A DNA stretch of 64,000 nt, taken from the NCBI RefSeq assembly GCF_028401955.1, contig NZ_JAQOTJ010000003.1, positions 1 through 64,000 of the forward strand, in the 5' to 3' direction. The notes beneath the pieces were generated by a model, which was not told where the DNA came from, made no database searches, and saw only the letters and a list, made by a program, of their open reading frames with translations. The position numbers and the translations under genes were made by a program. Source of the DNA: Bacillus sp. BP-3 (GTDB taxonomy: Bacteria; Bacillota; Bacilli; Bacillales; Bacillaceae_G). Shown here piece after piece: positions 17,051 to 26,146 of this stretch (position 1 is the first letter of the stretch; the number at the start of each line of letters is the position of its first letter).

Positions 17051-18124
17051 ATGAAAAAGCAGAAAACAATCTATGAAACTGCGATGGATAACGGGGTTAC
17101 CCGAAGAGATTTTTTAAAAATGTGCACGGTATTGGCTGCGGCGATTGGTCTCGATTTTTCAAAAACGGATAAAGTCGTAAAGGCGATGGAGACGAGTACA
17201 AGAGTTCCTGTAGTATGGCTGCAATTTCAAGATTGTACAGGCTGTTCGGAGTCGTTTATCCGTTCTTCTCAACCTAAAGTTGAAAGCGTTTTATTTGATA
17301 TGATTTCACTCGAATATACAGAAGTTCTTTCGGCTGCATCTGGATTTCAAATTGAAGAAGCGATGGAACAGGTGTTGAAAAAATATAAAGGAAAGTATGT
17401 TCTTGCTGTTGAAGGAAGTATTCCCCAAGAGGGCTTCTTAAACATTGGGGGAAAATCAGGAAAAGATACTTTTATTGAAATGGCTTCGAACGCACAAGCG
17501 GTCATTGCTTATGGATCTTGTTCTGCATGGGGTGGCATTCCTGCTGCTTATCCGAATCCAACAGGTGCAAAACCAATTACGAGCTTTCAAACGAGTACAC
17601 CTACTATTCTCGTTCCAGGTTGCCCGCCGATTGCAGAGGTAATGACTGGTGTGATAGCTCATATAATAACGTTCGGAAAATTGCCGGAATTAGATCATCT
17701 GGGACGTCCGAAGGCATTTTATCGTCACCGTATTCATGATAAATGTAACCGCCGTGCCTATTTTGATGCAGGCTTGTTTGTAGAGTCCTTCGATGATGAA
17801 GGAGCAAAGCAAGGGTATTGCTTATATAAGGTTGGCTGCAAAGGGCCAACAACATATAATTCCTGTGCTGAAATGCGCTGGAATGGAGGGGTTAGCTATC
17901 CGATTCAATCGGGAAATCCTTGTATTGGTTGTTCAGAAAAGGGATTCTGGGATAATGGTCCTTTCTACACAAGAAGAGCGAAAATTCCAGGCTCACAAAC
18001 AACAATTAATCCGGATACGATTGGATTAGCAGCCGTTGGTGTTACGACAGCGGGTATTGCTGTTCATGCAGCAGGAACTGTAATTAAGAAAAAAATCGAT
18101 GACAAACGAGGGGAAGACGAATGA
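17051..18124 (+). CDS. hyaA: [NiFe] hydrogenase small subunit with Tat signal
   Basis: A 357-residue precursor of the iron-sulfur subunit of a membrane-bound uptake hydrogenase. Residues 17-23 (TRRDFLK) are the twin-arginine signal, followed by a hydrophobic stretch. Proximal-cluster ligands are C62, C65, C157 and C191; distal-cluster ligands are H229, C232, C257 and C263; medial [3Fe-4S] ligands are C272, C291 and C294. The first motif is CTGC, without the two extra cysteines of O2-tolerant enzymes (CTCC). A C-terminal helix (about 324-345) anchors it in the membrane and faces cytochrome b. A GGAGGGGG ribosome site precedes the ATG. It overlaps the large-subunit start by 4 bases (ATGA). Confidence 0.96.
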   Translation: MKKQKTIYETAMDNGVTRRDFLKMCTVLAAAIGLDFSKTDKVVKAMETSTRVPVVWLQFQDCTGCSESFIRSSQPKVESVLFDMISLEYTEVLSAASGFQIEEAMEQVLKKYKGKYVLAVEGSIPQEGFLNIGGKSGKDTFIEMASNAQAVIAYGSCSAWGGIPAAYPNPTGAKPITSFQTSTPTILVPGCPPIAEVMTGVIAHIITFGKLPELDHLGRPKAFYRHRIHDKCNRRAYFDAGLFVESFDDEGAKQGYCLYKVGCKGPTTYNSCAEMRWNGGVSYPIQSGNPCIGCSEKGFWDNGPFYTRRAKIPGSQTTINPDTIGLAAVGVTTAGIAVHAAGTVIKKKIDDKRGEDE

Positions 18125-19845
18125 GCGAGCGTATAGTAGTAGATCCAGTTACGAGAATTGAAGGCCATCTTCGCGTTGAGGTAGATATCGATGATAGGGG
18201 GATGATTAAGGATGCATTTAGTTCTGGGACAGCGGTTCGGGGACTGGAGTTAATTGTTCGAGACAGGGACCCTCGTGACGTATGGGCGTACATTCAACGT
18301 ATTTGTGGTGTTTGTACATCGACTCATGCTCTTGCGTCACTTCGGGCTGTTGAGGATGCATTAGAAATTAAAATTCCGAGAAATGCTCATTTAATACGGG
18401 ACATTATGAATATGGTAATCTTCTTTCATGACCATGTCGTTCACTTCTATCATTTGCATGCGTTAGACTGGGTCGATGTAATAAGTGCTTTACATGCAAA
18501 TCCTTCTGAAACATCACGAATTGCACAATCGATTTCAAGTTGGCCAAAATCTTCCCCGGGCTATTTTGCAGATGTGCAAAACAAAATAAAGAAGCTTGTA
18601 GATAGCGGACAGCTTGGCATATTTGCGAATGGATATTGGGGACATAATGCATATAAACTTCCGCCAGAAGTGAACTTATTAGCAGTTGCTCACTATCTAG
18701 AAGCACTTGACTGGCAAAAAGAAGTTGTAAAAGTACAAACGATTTTTGGAGGCAAAAATCCGCATCCTCATTATGTAGTAGGCGGTATGGCAACTCCACT
18801 TGATATTAATAGTGACAATGGTATTCATGCAGAACGATTAATGCATATATCTCAAATCATTGATCAAGCTCGTGAATTCGTAAGTCAAGTGTATGTGCCT
18901 GATGTAATTGCTATCGGTTCTTACTATAAAGATTGGACATATGGCGGTGGGTTAGATAACTATTTATGTTATGGTGATTTCTCTACGCGCAGCATATATG
19001 ATACGAAATCATACCGATTCCCAAGAGGAATTATTTTAAATGGAAACATGAATGAAGTACATGATATAGATCTCAAAGATCCTGAACAGGTGAAAGAGTT
19101 TATTGATCATTCTTGGTATACGTATGATGGAAAGGAAGGCAGTGGGATTGGAAAGCATCCGTTTGAAGGAGAAACATCCCTTCATTATACAGGACCGAAA
19201 GCACCGTATAAGAATCTGGATACGAATAAGCAATATAGTTGGCTGAAAACACCACGCTGGAAGAATCAGCCGATGGAAACAGGGCCACTCGCCCGGATGA
19301 TGGTTGGTTATGCAGCAGGGGATAAAGAGATTATCAGTTTGATGGACGACACGCTGAAAAAGCTAGATCTTCCAATTACTGCAATGAAATCAGCGCTTGG
19401 TCGCACAGTGGCACGTGCGCTCGAAACGATTCTTCTATCGAGTTGGATTCGACATGATATGGATGAACTACTTAAAAATGTGAAGAATGGAAACCAGGTC
19501 ACATTTGACCGTACAAAATGGGAGCCAAGCACTTGGCCGAAGAAAACAAAAGGAGTTGGTTGGGTTGAGGCGCCGCGCGGAGCATTAGGGCACTGGATTG
19601 ATATTGAAAATGGAAAAACAAAAAACTATCAAGCTGTTGTTCCGTCTACTTGGAATGCATCGCCTCGTGATCATAACAATAATCTTGGAGCTTACGAAGC
19701 GGCATTGAAGGGAACACCGATGCTGAATAAGGAACAGCCATTAGAAATTTTACGGATTATTCATTCCTTTGATCCTTGTCTTGCTTGTGCAGTGCATTTA
19801 ACAGATTTAGAGTCTAATAAAACAACTGAAATCCGATTAGGTTAG
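18121..19845 (+). CDS. hyaB: [NiFe] hydrogenase large subunit
   Basis: A 574-residue catalytic subunit that splits H2 at the NiFe(CN)2CO centre. The L1 region RIEGHLRVEV and the N-terminal ligand motif RICGVCTSTH (C62, C65) are present. The C-terminal motif DPCLACAVH (C553, C556, H559) is followed by a 15-residue extension (LTDLESNKTTEIRLG) that the maturation protease should remove after His559. It has no signal peptide and is expected to travel with the small subunit through Tat. It is translationally coupled to the small subunit through a 4-base overlap and followed after 13 bases by cytochrome b. Confidence 0.96.
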   Translation: MSERIVVDPVTRIEGHLRVEVDIDDRGMIKDAFSSGTAVRGLELIVRDRDPRDVWAYIQRICGVCTSTHALASLRAVEDALEIKIPRNAHLIRDIMNMVIFFHDHVVHFYHLHALDWVDVISALHANPSETSRIAQSISSWPKSSPGYFADVQNKIKKLVDSGQLGIFANGYWGHNAYKLPPEVNLLAVAHYLEALDWQKEVVKVQTIFGGKNPHPHYVVGGMATPLDINSDNGIHAERLMHISQIIDQAREFVSQVYVPDVIAIGSYYKDWTYGGGLDNYLCYGDFSTRSIYDTKSYRFPRGIILNGNMNEVHDIDLKDPEQVKEFIDHSWYTYDGKEGSGIGKHPFEGETSLHYTGPKAPYKNLDTNKQYSWLKTPRWKNQPMETGPLARMMVGYAAGDKEIISLMDDTLKKLDLPITAMKSALGRTVARALETILLSSWIRHDMDELLKNVKNGNQVTFDRTKWEPSTWPKKTKGVGWVEAPRGALGHWIDIENGKTKNYQAVVPSTWNASPRDHNNNLGAYEAALKGTPMLNKEQPLEILRIIHSFDPCLACAVHLTDLESNKTTEIRLG

Positions 19846-19858
19846 GAGGGGACACATT

Positions 19859-20653
19859 ATGTCAGACCTCATGCCAACAACACATAACACCAATACGATT
19901 GTTACAGAAAAAAACAGCGAGGTGACGCTTCATCCAGAACGTCCAATTCAATATAAGAAAACAAAAGATGTCGTCAAAGTTTATGTATGGCAATTACCGG
20001 TTCGAGTGTTTCATTGGATTAACGTAGTAGCAATTATCTTGCTCATGATAACGGGAATTTATATTGGAAAACCATTTGTTAGTTCAAGCGTACAAGAGGA
20101 AGCATATTACTCCTATCTCATGGGATGGGCGAGATATATACACTTTTTTGCAGCATTTCTTTTCACAATCAATCTTCTTTATCGATTGTTCTGGGCGTTT
20201 ATAGGAAATAAATTTGCCACATCGAACCCATTTCGCCTGGTGTTTTGGAAAGAAGTATTAGAAACGATTAAATTTTACTTATTATTAAAAAATAAAAAGC
20301 CGCATTACATCGGTCACAATCCACTGGCACAGCTTAGCTATTGGATTTTTATCGGTCTTGGTTCTTGGGTAATGATGCTAACAGGCTATTATATGTATTT
20401 TGAGCCGCAGCCAGAATCATTCTGGGCTAAGCTATTTGTTTGGATTCCGACTCTATTTGGCGGAGATAGCTATACGATTCGTTCTTGGCACCACTTAGTG
20501 GCATGGGCGTTTATGTTATTTACAGTTATTCATGTCTACATGGCAATTCGTGATGACTACATGGAACGAAATGGTACTATTTCGTCGATGTTTACAGGCT
20601 ACAAGACCGAACCAAAAAAATTAGTTGGTGATAAGAATGATGAATCAAAATAA
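19859..20653 (+). CDS. hyaC: Hydrogenase cytochrome b subunit
   Basis: A 264-residue HyaC/HupC-type dihaem cytochrome b with a ~40-residue soluble lead and four membrane helices. Candidate haem-binding histidines are in RVFHWINVVAII (helix 1), YIHFFAAFLF (helix 2) and the pair in SWHHLVAWAF...VIHVYMA (helix 4). It takes electrons from the small subunit and passes them to menaquinone or another membrane acceptor, so H2 oxidation is coupled to respiration. The AGGAGGGGAC site lies just before the ATG. The gene overlaps the start of the maturation protease. Confidence 0.92.
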   Translation: MSDLMPTTHNTNTIVTEKNSEVTLHPERPIQYKKTKDVVKVYVWQLPVRVFHWINVVAIILLMITGIYIGKPFVSSSVQEEAYYSYLMGWARYIHFFAAFLFTINLLYRLFWAFIGNKFATSNPFRLVFWKEVLETIKFYLLLKNKKPHYIGHNPLAQLSYWIFIGLGSWVMMLTGYYMYFEPQPESFWAKLFVWIPTLFGGDSYTIRSWHHLVAWAFMLFTVIHVYMAIRDDYMERNGTISSMFTGYKTEPKKLVGDKNDESK

Positions 20654-21125
20654 GAAAGTGAAAATTACGATACTTGGAATTGGCAACACCCTCTTTACAG
20701 ATGAGGGTGTTGGCATTCATTTGCTGCCACTGCTTGAAGAAGCGTATAAGGATGATAAGCAAATTGAGATTATAGAGGGATTAACGGATGGGATGAAGCT
20801 TCTAGGTCCGGTTGAGGAAGCGGAAAATCTTCTAATTATTGATGCGATTAATGCAGGTGTTGAAGGTGGAACCATTCTTTCATTAGAAGGGGATGAAATT
20901 CCTGCTTATTTTGGTATAAAGATGTCCGTTCATCAAATGGGCTTCCAGGAAGTGTTATTTGCAGCGAAATTCAGAGAGCGCTATCCGAAAAAGATTATTA
21001 TGTTTGGCATGCAGCCCACTTCATTAGAGCTTGGTGTAGAACTAACGGAAACGAACCAGGCAAAACTAGGGGACCTAGCGGAAGCAGTTATGAATCAAGT
21101 AAATCGTTGGAGACATATATCATGA
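20637..21125 (+). CDS. hyaD: Hydrogenase maturation protease (HyaD/HupD type)
   Basis: A 162-residue nickel-dependent endopeptidase that cuts the C-terminal extension of the large subunit after nickel insertion. The three metal-binding positions are visible: Glu in GIGNTLFTDEGVG, Asp in LLIIDAINAG and His in SVHQMGFQE. The protein length is typical. The start is 20637 or 20640 (ATGATG), inside the end of hyaC. A longer frame from a TTG at 20625 is less likely. It overlaps the next gene by ATGA. Specificity for this HyaB is inferred from operon position. Confidence 0.92.
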   Translation: MMNQNKKVKITILGIGNTLFTDEGVGIHLLPLLEEAYKDDKQIEIIEGLTDGMKLLGPVEEAENLLIIDAINAGVEGGTILSLEGDEIPAYFGIKMSVHQMGFQEVLFAAKFRERYPKKIIMFGMQPTSLELGVELTETNQAKLGDLAEAVMNQVNRWRHIS

Positions 21126-21550
21126 ATCGTCTCGATTTCTTAAAAGAGGTGACAGGAAGCATATTTCAAACCATGAAATATGTGTATGAGCCTTTTTTAA
21201 AGGATGATTTAGAAAAAGTGGAAGAGGCAGCAGATCGAGCACTCGGAATTACATGGGTACCTGTGATGAAAGTTGATGAAATGGTTATCGGGCCGGAAGT
21301 TCGCTTTGCTTCTGGCAAATCGATTATCGTGTTCTCACATGAAGAAAAGCTTCATGCTATTAGCGGTATTTGTCCGATTTGCTCCAATCTCATTCAAGTT
21401 CGTATGTATGATCATCGGGCGACATGTCCGATTTGTGACAAGGACTACGATTTTAAAACGCTGGGCGGAGAATTATCTGTCCAAAGGTTACAGATAAAAA
21501 GGAAGGACCAAATGTATGTTGTCGGTTTTACAGACAACAGTAAAAGGTGA
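21122..21550 (+). CDS. Hydrogenase-cluster protein with two CPIC motifs (Rieske/rubredoxin-like)
   Basis: A 142-residue protein that I cannot assign to a named Hyp/Hup factor. The N-terminal ~70 residues form a helical, acidic segment. The C-terminal part reads AISGICPICSNLIQ, then DHRATCPICDKDYDFKTLGG, which lines up with the two cluster loops of a Rieske domain (CxH...CxxH). Both loops here are CxxC, so four cysteines would hold iron or zinc in rubredoxin style. In proteobacteria a rubredoxin (HupI/HoxR) and HupH/HupJ aid maturation of the small subunit, and this gene has the matching operon position. ATGA overlap with hyaD; GGAG 10 bases upstream. Confidence 0.75.
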   Translation: MNRLDFLKEVTGSIFQTMKYVYEPFLKDDLEKVEEAADRALGITWVPVMKVDEMVIGPEVRFASGKSIIVFSHEEKLHAISGICPICSNLIQVRMYDHRATCPICDKDYDFKTLGGELSVQRLQIKRKDQMYVVGFTDNSKR

Positions 21551-21555
21551 TCGTG

Positions 21556-21912
21556 ATGCATGAAATGTCATTGATGGGAGATATTTTGCAGCTTGTTCAA
21601 GAGGATGCCGCAAAAAGAAATATTGTACAAATAAAGAAAATTGAATTAATTGTAGGAGAAATTAGCAATGCGATGCCAGATGCATTGCTAATGGCCTTCG
21701 AAATTTTTCGTGACCAAAACCTGCATCTATTTAGCCCCGCTGCACAATTAATTATTCATACAGAGGAAGCGAAGGCGGAATGTGTTATATGCGGTTTGAC
21801 ATATCATCCTACCCAGAAAATCGCATTGTGTCCGAACTGTAACATTCCATCTGGCAAGGTATTAGCGGGGGAAACATTTCAAATTTTATCTTATGAGGGG
21901 AACGATGATTGA
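21556..21912 (+). CDS. hypA: Hydrogenase nickel incorporation protein HypA
   Basis: A 118-residue nickel metallochaperone that hands Ni to the large subunit together with HypB. The N-terminus MHEMSLMGDIL supplies the nickel ligands (Met1 amine and His2), which fixes the start at the ATG of 21556 rather than an upstream frame at 21547. A zinc site is formed by CVIC and CPNC about 15 residues apart near the C-terminus. The AGGTG ribosome site overlaps the stop of the previous gene. The stop codon overlaps the hypB start (TGATG). Confidence 0.94.
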   Translation: MHEMSLMGDILQLVQEDAAKRNIVQIKKIELIVGEISNAMPDALLMAFEIFRDQNLHLFSPAAQLIIHTEEAKAECVICGLTYHPTQKIALCPNCNIPSGKVLAGETFQILSYEGNDD

Positions 21913-22568
21913 TGAATATAACGTTACGAACAGATGTATTAACGAACAATAATAAAGCGGCTGAATTTAACCGCGATCTTTTTGAAAAAACAAATACACT
22001 TGTGATTAATTTAATGAGTTCTCCTGGAGCTGGTAAAACGACGTTATTAGAGGAAACGGTAAAGGCGTTATCTGGATTCTATCGTATTGCTGTTATTGAA
22101 GGAGACTTGGCAACGGAGCGAGATGCTAATCGTATCCGCGCAATGGGAGCGAAGGCGGTTCAAATTAACACGTATGGCGGCTGTCATTTGGATGCACGAA
22201 TGGTTGCAGCAAGTCTTGGCGAACTGGATTTAGATGAGATTGATATATTATTTATTGAGAATGTAGGTAACCTTGTCTGTCCATCAGGATATGATTTGGG
22301 ACAGAACCATAAAGTTGCGGTTCTTAGTGTTCCTGAAGGAAATGATAAGATTCCGAAATATCCGCAAATGTTTATACGTACGGAGCTAGTTCTTCTTAAC
22401 AAAATTGATTTACTCCCTTATCTTGATTTTAATGTGGAGGAAGCGAAAAAGGATTTAATGGAGATTAACCCAAATTCAACGCTTATTCCTCTTTCAGCAA
22501 GATCAGAAATCGGACTAGAAGAATGGTATGAATGGATTCAAGAGGCGTATAAAAAATGTACGCAGTAA
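21912..22568 (+). CDS. hypB: Hydrogenase nickel incorporation GTPase HypB
   Basis: A 218-residue SIMIBI-class GTPase that energises nickel delivery. It has the P-loop SSPGAGKTTLL near residue 37, EGDLATERDANR (switch I), the metal-binding GGCHLDA with Cys and His, FIENVGNLVCPSGYDLG (switch II) and the NKIDLL guanine-specificity motif. It lacks both the N-terminal CxxCGC high-affinity nickel site and the His-rich stretch found in some HypBs, so nickel storage must come from elsewhere (perhaps the His-rich transporter loop). The start is the ATG at 21912. It overlaps hypF by 13 bases. Confidence 0.95.
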   Translation: MNITLRTDVLTNNNKAAEFNRDLFEKTNTLVINLMSSPGAGKTTLLEETVKALSGFYRIAVIEGDLATERDANRIRAMGAKAVQINTYGGCHLDARMVAASLGELDLDEIDILFIENVGNLVCPSGYDLGQNHKVAVLSVPEGNDKIPKYPQMFIRTELVLLNKIDLLPYLDFNVEEAKKDLMEINPNSTLIPLSARSEIGLEEWYEWIQEAYKKCTQ

Positions 22569-24835
22569 ATGTTAGTATCCGCGGGAGGGTACAAGGAGTT
22601 GGATTTCGTCCATTTGTATACCAGCTTGCCCATGAATATCATCTAGCGGGAAAAGTACAAAACAATATGGACGGCGTAAGAATTACAGCACAAGGAGAGA
22701 AGGCGAATGTGCAGCAGTTTTTGTTAGAGCTGCAAAGTAAAGCGCCCCGTCTCTCGCGTATTCATAACATAACTGTAGTAAATACAGAGCCAACCGATAG
22801 AGCCGAGTTTATCATTATTGATAGCGAGCGTCAGGGAGCTTCATCTCTTGTCATTCCAATTGATTCTGCAGTATGTGATGATTGTTTACAAGAGATGAAT
22901 GATAAGGACAATTTCCGTTATGAATATCCGTTTATCAATTGTACGCAGTGTGGACCGCGATATACCATTATTGAAGAATTGCCCTATGACCGGTCGTACA
23001 CGGTGATGAAGAACTTTGCGATGTGCACAGATTGCCAAAGAGAATATGAAGATCCAACAAATCGGCGCCATCATGCTCAACCTATCGCTTGTCCTTCATG
23101 TGGTCCGAAAGTTACACTTTTGGATCAGCATGGACATAAGCTTGAAACGAAGCAACCGATTCAACAAGCCGTGCGGTTAATACAAGCGGGACATATAGTG
23201 GCGATAAAGGGACTCGGTGGCTATCATCTTTGCTGCGATGCAACAAATGAACAGGCTGTGGCACTTTTGCGAAAACGAAAAGAACGTCCAGCACGGCCGC
23301 TTGCAGTTATGACTGCTTCTGTTCTTACGATTGATACTTTTGCTTATGTGAATGAGGCAGAAAGAAATTTGTTAAAAAGTCCAGAAGCACCTATTGTAAT
23401 TGTAAAGAAAAAAGAAGGTAAACTTGCAGAAAATATAGCGCCAAATATGACGACAGTTGGTGTGATGCTTCCCTATACACCGCTTCATCATTTGCTCTTT
23501 AAGTATAATGAGAATGGTTGCTTTGTCATGACGAGTGCTAATCCTTCCGGGATGCCGATTCTCTATAAAGATAATGAAGCGATGACCTACTTAAACGGAA
23601 TCGCTGATTATTTTCTTGTTCATGATCGAGAGATCCTTCATCCTGTTGATGATTCGGTTGTGCAAGTAAACGCCGGTCGTTTAGATTTTTTCCGAAGAGC
23701 TAGGGGTTATGTTCCTGATCCTTTTTCGGCAAGTCATGATGTATCTGGAATTGTTGCTTTTGGGGGACAACAGAAAACAACTTTTACAATTGGAAGAAAT
23801 GAGCAAATTTTTCTTGGACCGCACATTGGTGATTTGGAAAATATGGAAACAATGAGTCATTACTTGCAGGAGTATAACCATTTAATGAAATGGTTGGATA
23901 CAGAGCAGGACATTGCAGTTATAGATGCGCATCCAAACTACACAACGAGACAGCTTATTGAAGGATTTCATACAGTGCTAGAAGTGCAACATCATCATGC
24001 CCATATGGCCGCATGTATGGAGGAACACCATCTTACAGGAAAAGCTTATGGAGTTATCCTTGATGGAACCGGATACGGACTTGACGGAAACATTTGGGGA
24101 TTTGAAATTTTTTATGGAGATGCCAGCAGTGCGGAAAGACTTGCTCATTTGCAATATACACCTCTTCCTGGTGGGGAAGTGTGTATTCGTGAACCTTGGC
24201 GAAATGCGGTCGCTATGCTGCTATTCTTACTTGGAGAAGAAGGAAAAAGCTTAGCAATCCTTCTATTTCCAGATAAAGAGAAAGAAATTCATATTTTAAA
24301 GAAAATGATAGAAAACCATATAAATATTATTCAAGCTGGTACATGCGGTCGCTTGTTTGATGCAGTTAGCGCGCTGTGCGGGATTACGAAAATTGCGAGC
24401 TATGACGGAGAGGCAGCAATATTGTTCTCGGAATTAGTGGATGAAACATGCGTATACGAGCCATATTCGTATGAATACATAGAAGACGAGCTTGTTACAA
24501 TTCAAATGAAGGAAATGATTAAGGAAATTGTGCGTGACGTTTTAGCTGGTGAGGAGCCTGCAAGTATTAGCGGTCGTTTTCATGAAACGGTTGTCCAGTC
24601 TATTCTTACCGCCATAGAAAAGATTGCTAGTACACAACCTGAGCGAAGCAAAGCCGTCGTATTAAGCGGTGGTAGCTTACACAATCGTTATTTACGCAAA
24701 CGATTACGAGAAGAATTAGTGAAACGAAAGTTTACCGTATATGTACCAGAACAAGTGCCGTGCAATGATGGTGGCTTATCATATGGTCAATTGGCAGTTG
24801 CAGCGGCGAAAAGGAGGGTTCAGTCATGTGTGTAG
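22556..24835 (+). CDS. hypF: Carbamoyltransferase HypF
   Basis: A 759-residue enzyme that makes the cyanide precursor: it turns carbamoyl phosphate into carbamoyl-AMP and transfers the carbamoyl group to HypE. Domains in order: acylphosphatase (GRVQGVGFRPFVYQLA, 10-25), a double zinc finger (C107, C110, C129, C132, C157, C160, C179, C182, spacing CX2CX18CX2CX24CX2CX18CX2C), a YrdC-like nucleotide domain (~200-385, KRKERPARPLAVM) and a Kae1-like domain (~400-750) with the metal-binding VQHHHAHMAAC and DGTGYGLDG. All four are intact. The gene overlaps hypB and hypC, indicating coupled translation. Confidence 0.96.
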   Translation: MYAVNVSIRGRVQGVGFRPFVYQLAHEYHLAGKVQNNMDGVRITAQGEKANVQQFLLELQSKAPRLSRIHNITVVNTEPTDRAEFIIIDSERQGASSLVIPIDSAVCDDCLQEMNDKDNFRYEYPFINCTQCGPRYTIIEELPYDRSYTVMKNFAMCTDCQREYEDPTNRRHHAQPIACPSCGPKVTLLDQHGHKLETKQPIQQAVRLIQAGHIVAIKGLGGYHLCCDATNEQAVALLRKRKERPARPLAVMTASVLTIDTFAYVNEAERNLLKSPEAPIVIVKKKEGKLAENIAPNMTTVGVMLPYTPLHHLLFKYNENGCFVMTSANPSGMPILYKDNEAMTYLNGIADYFLVHDREILHPVDDSVVQVNAGRLDFFRRARGYVPDPFSASHDVSGIVAFGGQQKTTFTIGRNEQIFLGPHIGDLENMETMSHYLQEYNHLMKWLDTEQDIAVIDAHPNYTTRQLIEGFHTVLEVQHHHAHMAACMEEHHLTGKAYGVILDGTGYGLDGNIWGFEIFYGDASSAERLAHLQYTPLPGGEVCIREPWRNAVAMLLFLLGEEGKSLAILLFPDKEKEIHILKKMIENHINIIQAGTCGRLFDAVSALCGITKIASYDGEAAILFSELVDETCVYEPYSYEYIEDELVTIQMKEMIKEIVRDVLAGEEPASISGRFHETVVQSILTAIEKIASTQPERSKAVVLSGGSLHNRYLRKRLREELVKRKFTVYVPEQVPCNDGGLSYGQLAVAAAKRRVQSCV

Positions 24836-25062
24836 GAGTACCGGCAAAGGTTATGAAAAAAATGGAATATACGGCGGTAGTTGATGTGATGGGATCACAA
24901 ACGACCGTTGGGATTATTTTCGTTCCCGAAGTAGAAGAAGGGGAATTTGTTATTGTTCATGCAGGTCAAGCGATGAGTATTGTTGATGAACAATATGCAA
25001 AAGATAGCGTGTTGGAATGGAGGAAGTTGGTCGATGCTCGAAATTCTGAAACAGTCGAATGA
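24826..25062 (+). CDS. hypC: Hydrogenase assembly chaperone HypC
   Basis: A 78-residue HypC/HybG-type chaperone. The N-terminal Cys2 (MCVGVPAKV) binds the iron centre in the HypC-HypD complex and escorts it to the large subunit. The conserved HAGQAMSIVDE segment carries the His thought to help coordination. It overlaps the end of hypF by 10 bases. A GGAGGAAG ribosome site for hypD lies inside its 3' end, so hypC and hypD overlap by 29 bases. Confidence 0.95.
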   Translation: MCVGVPAKVMKKMEYTAVVDVMGSQTTVGIIFVPEVEEGEFVIVHAGQAMSIVDEQYAKDSVLEWRKLVDARNSETVE

Positions 25063-26146
25063 TCCTGGTATATGTATGCCGCTTGTGGAAGCAGTTCTTG
25101 AAAAAGCGAAGGAATTTCAAAAGAAGTTTGGACGGAAGCCGGCTTTCATGGAAGTATGCGGTTCTCATACGATGGCACTTGCTAAAACGGGAGTAAAGCA
25201 ATGCCTAAAGGCTGATGTAAATTTAATATCTGGTCCAGGATGTCCGGTCTGCGTAACGGATCAAAAGTCTATTGATGCAATGATTGCGCTTAGCGATGGA
25301 GATAACCGCATTATTTGCACGTTTGGTGATATGATGCGCGTTCCTGGGTCGAACAAAACGCTGCTAGATAAAAAAATTGCTGGCAGTGATATTCGGGTAG
25401 TCTATTCTCCGATTGATACGCTTACAATCGCAGAAAAAAATCCAGATAAAGAAGTCATTTTTTTAGGTGTCGGGTTTGAAACAACCATTCCGATTCTTAC
25501 ACTAATGGTTGGGGAAGCAAAGAAGAAGGGGATTATAAATTTTTCTATTTGGATGACGACGAAATTGGTGGAGCCTGTCCTGCGCTATTTACTAGAAGCA
25601 GGGGATGTACAACTCGATGGTTTTATCCTTCCAGGACATGTTTCCATTGTGTTAGGGGAATCATCTTATAACTATTTAGTTGAAGAGTATAATATGTCTG
25701 GTGTTATCGCAGGATTTGAAACAGCTGAATTGCTTTCTACCATTTATAAACTCATTGATTTAGCATTGCAAGAAAAGACTGCTATTGAAAATAATTATTC
25801 ATCGGTTGTAAGCAACAGCGGAAATAAAGTTGCTAAGCAATGGATGGAAACATATTTAACGACTTGTGATGAAGTATGGCGTGGCATAGGTGTTATTTCA
25901 AATAGCGGGTTAGATTTAAAGAAAGAATATGATTTGTATAATGCAAAAAAGCGGTTTAAAGTGGAAGTAGGAGAACCGCGGAAAACAAAATGTCGTTGCG
26001 GGGAAGTCATAAGAGGTGTGATTTCACCGAGTGAATGCCATTTGTTTGGAAAAGCATGTCAGCCATTAAATCCAATCGGTCCATGCATGGTATCGGCAGA
26101 AGGTAGCTGCGCTGCCTATTATCAATATATGAGGGAGAGTTTGTAA
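25034..26146 (+). CDS. hypD: Hydrogenase Fe-(CN)2CO assembly protein HypD
   Basis: A 370-residue scaffold on which the Fe(CN)2CO unit is built. Conserved cysteines are C42 (VCGSHT) and C70/C73 (GPGCPVCVT). The C-terminal [4Fe-4S] site lies in CRCGEVIRG, SECHLFGKACQPLN and GPCMVSAEGSC. I take the ATG at 25034 (MLEILKQS) because GGAGG lies 10 bases upstream and residue numbering then matches known HypDs (Cys41, 69 and 72 in E. coli). An upstream in-frame ATG at 24980 lies inside hypC without a ribosome site. The stop overlaps the hypE start (TAATG). Confidence 0.95.
   Translation: MLEILKQSNDPGICMPLVEAVLEKAKEFQKKFGRKPAFMEVCGSHTMALAKTGVKQCLKADVNLISGPGCPVCVTDQKSIDAMIALSDGDNRIICTFGDMMRVPGSNKTLLDKKIAGSDIRVVYSPIDTLTIAEKNPDKEVIFLGVGFETTIPILTLMVGEAKKKGIINFSIWMTTKLVEPVLRYLLEAGDVQLDGFILPGHVSIVLGESSYNYLVEEYNMSGVIAGFETAELLSTIYKLIDLALQEKTAIENNYSSVVSNSGNKVAKQWMETYLTTCDEVWRGIGVISNSGLDLKKEYDLYNAKKRFKVEVGEPRKTKCRCGEVIRGVISPSECHLFGKACQPLNPIGPCMVSAEGSCAAYYQYMRESL

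Noticed and set aside
17604-17855. Antisense open frames inside the hydrogenase genes
   Set aside because: Several 60-130-codon frames occur opposite or out of frame to hyaA, hyaB and the hyp genes, but none has a ribosome site or motif; they are shadows of the real genes.
24980-25033. Longer N-terminus of HypD
   Set aside because: It lies wholly within hypC, has no ribosome site and would shift conserved cysteine positions from those of known HypDs.
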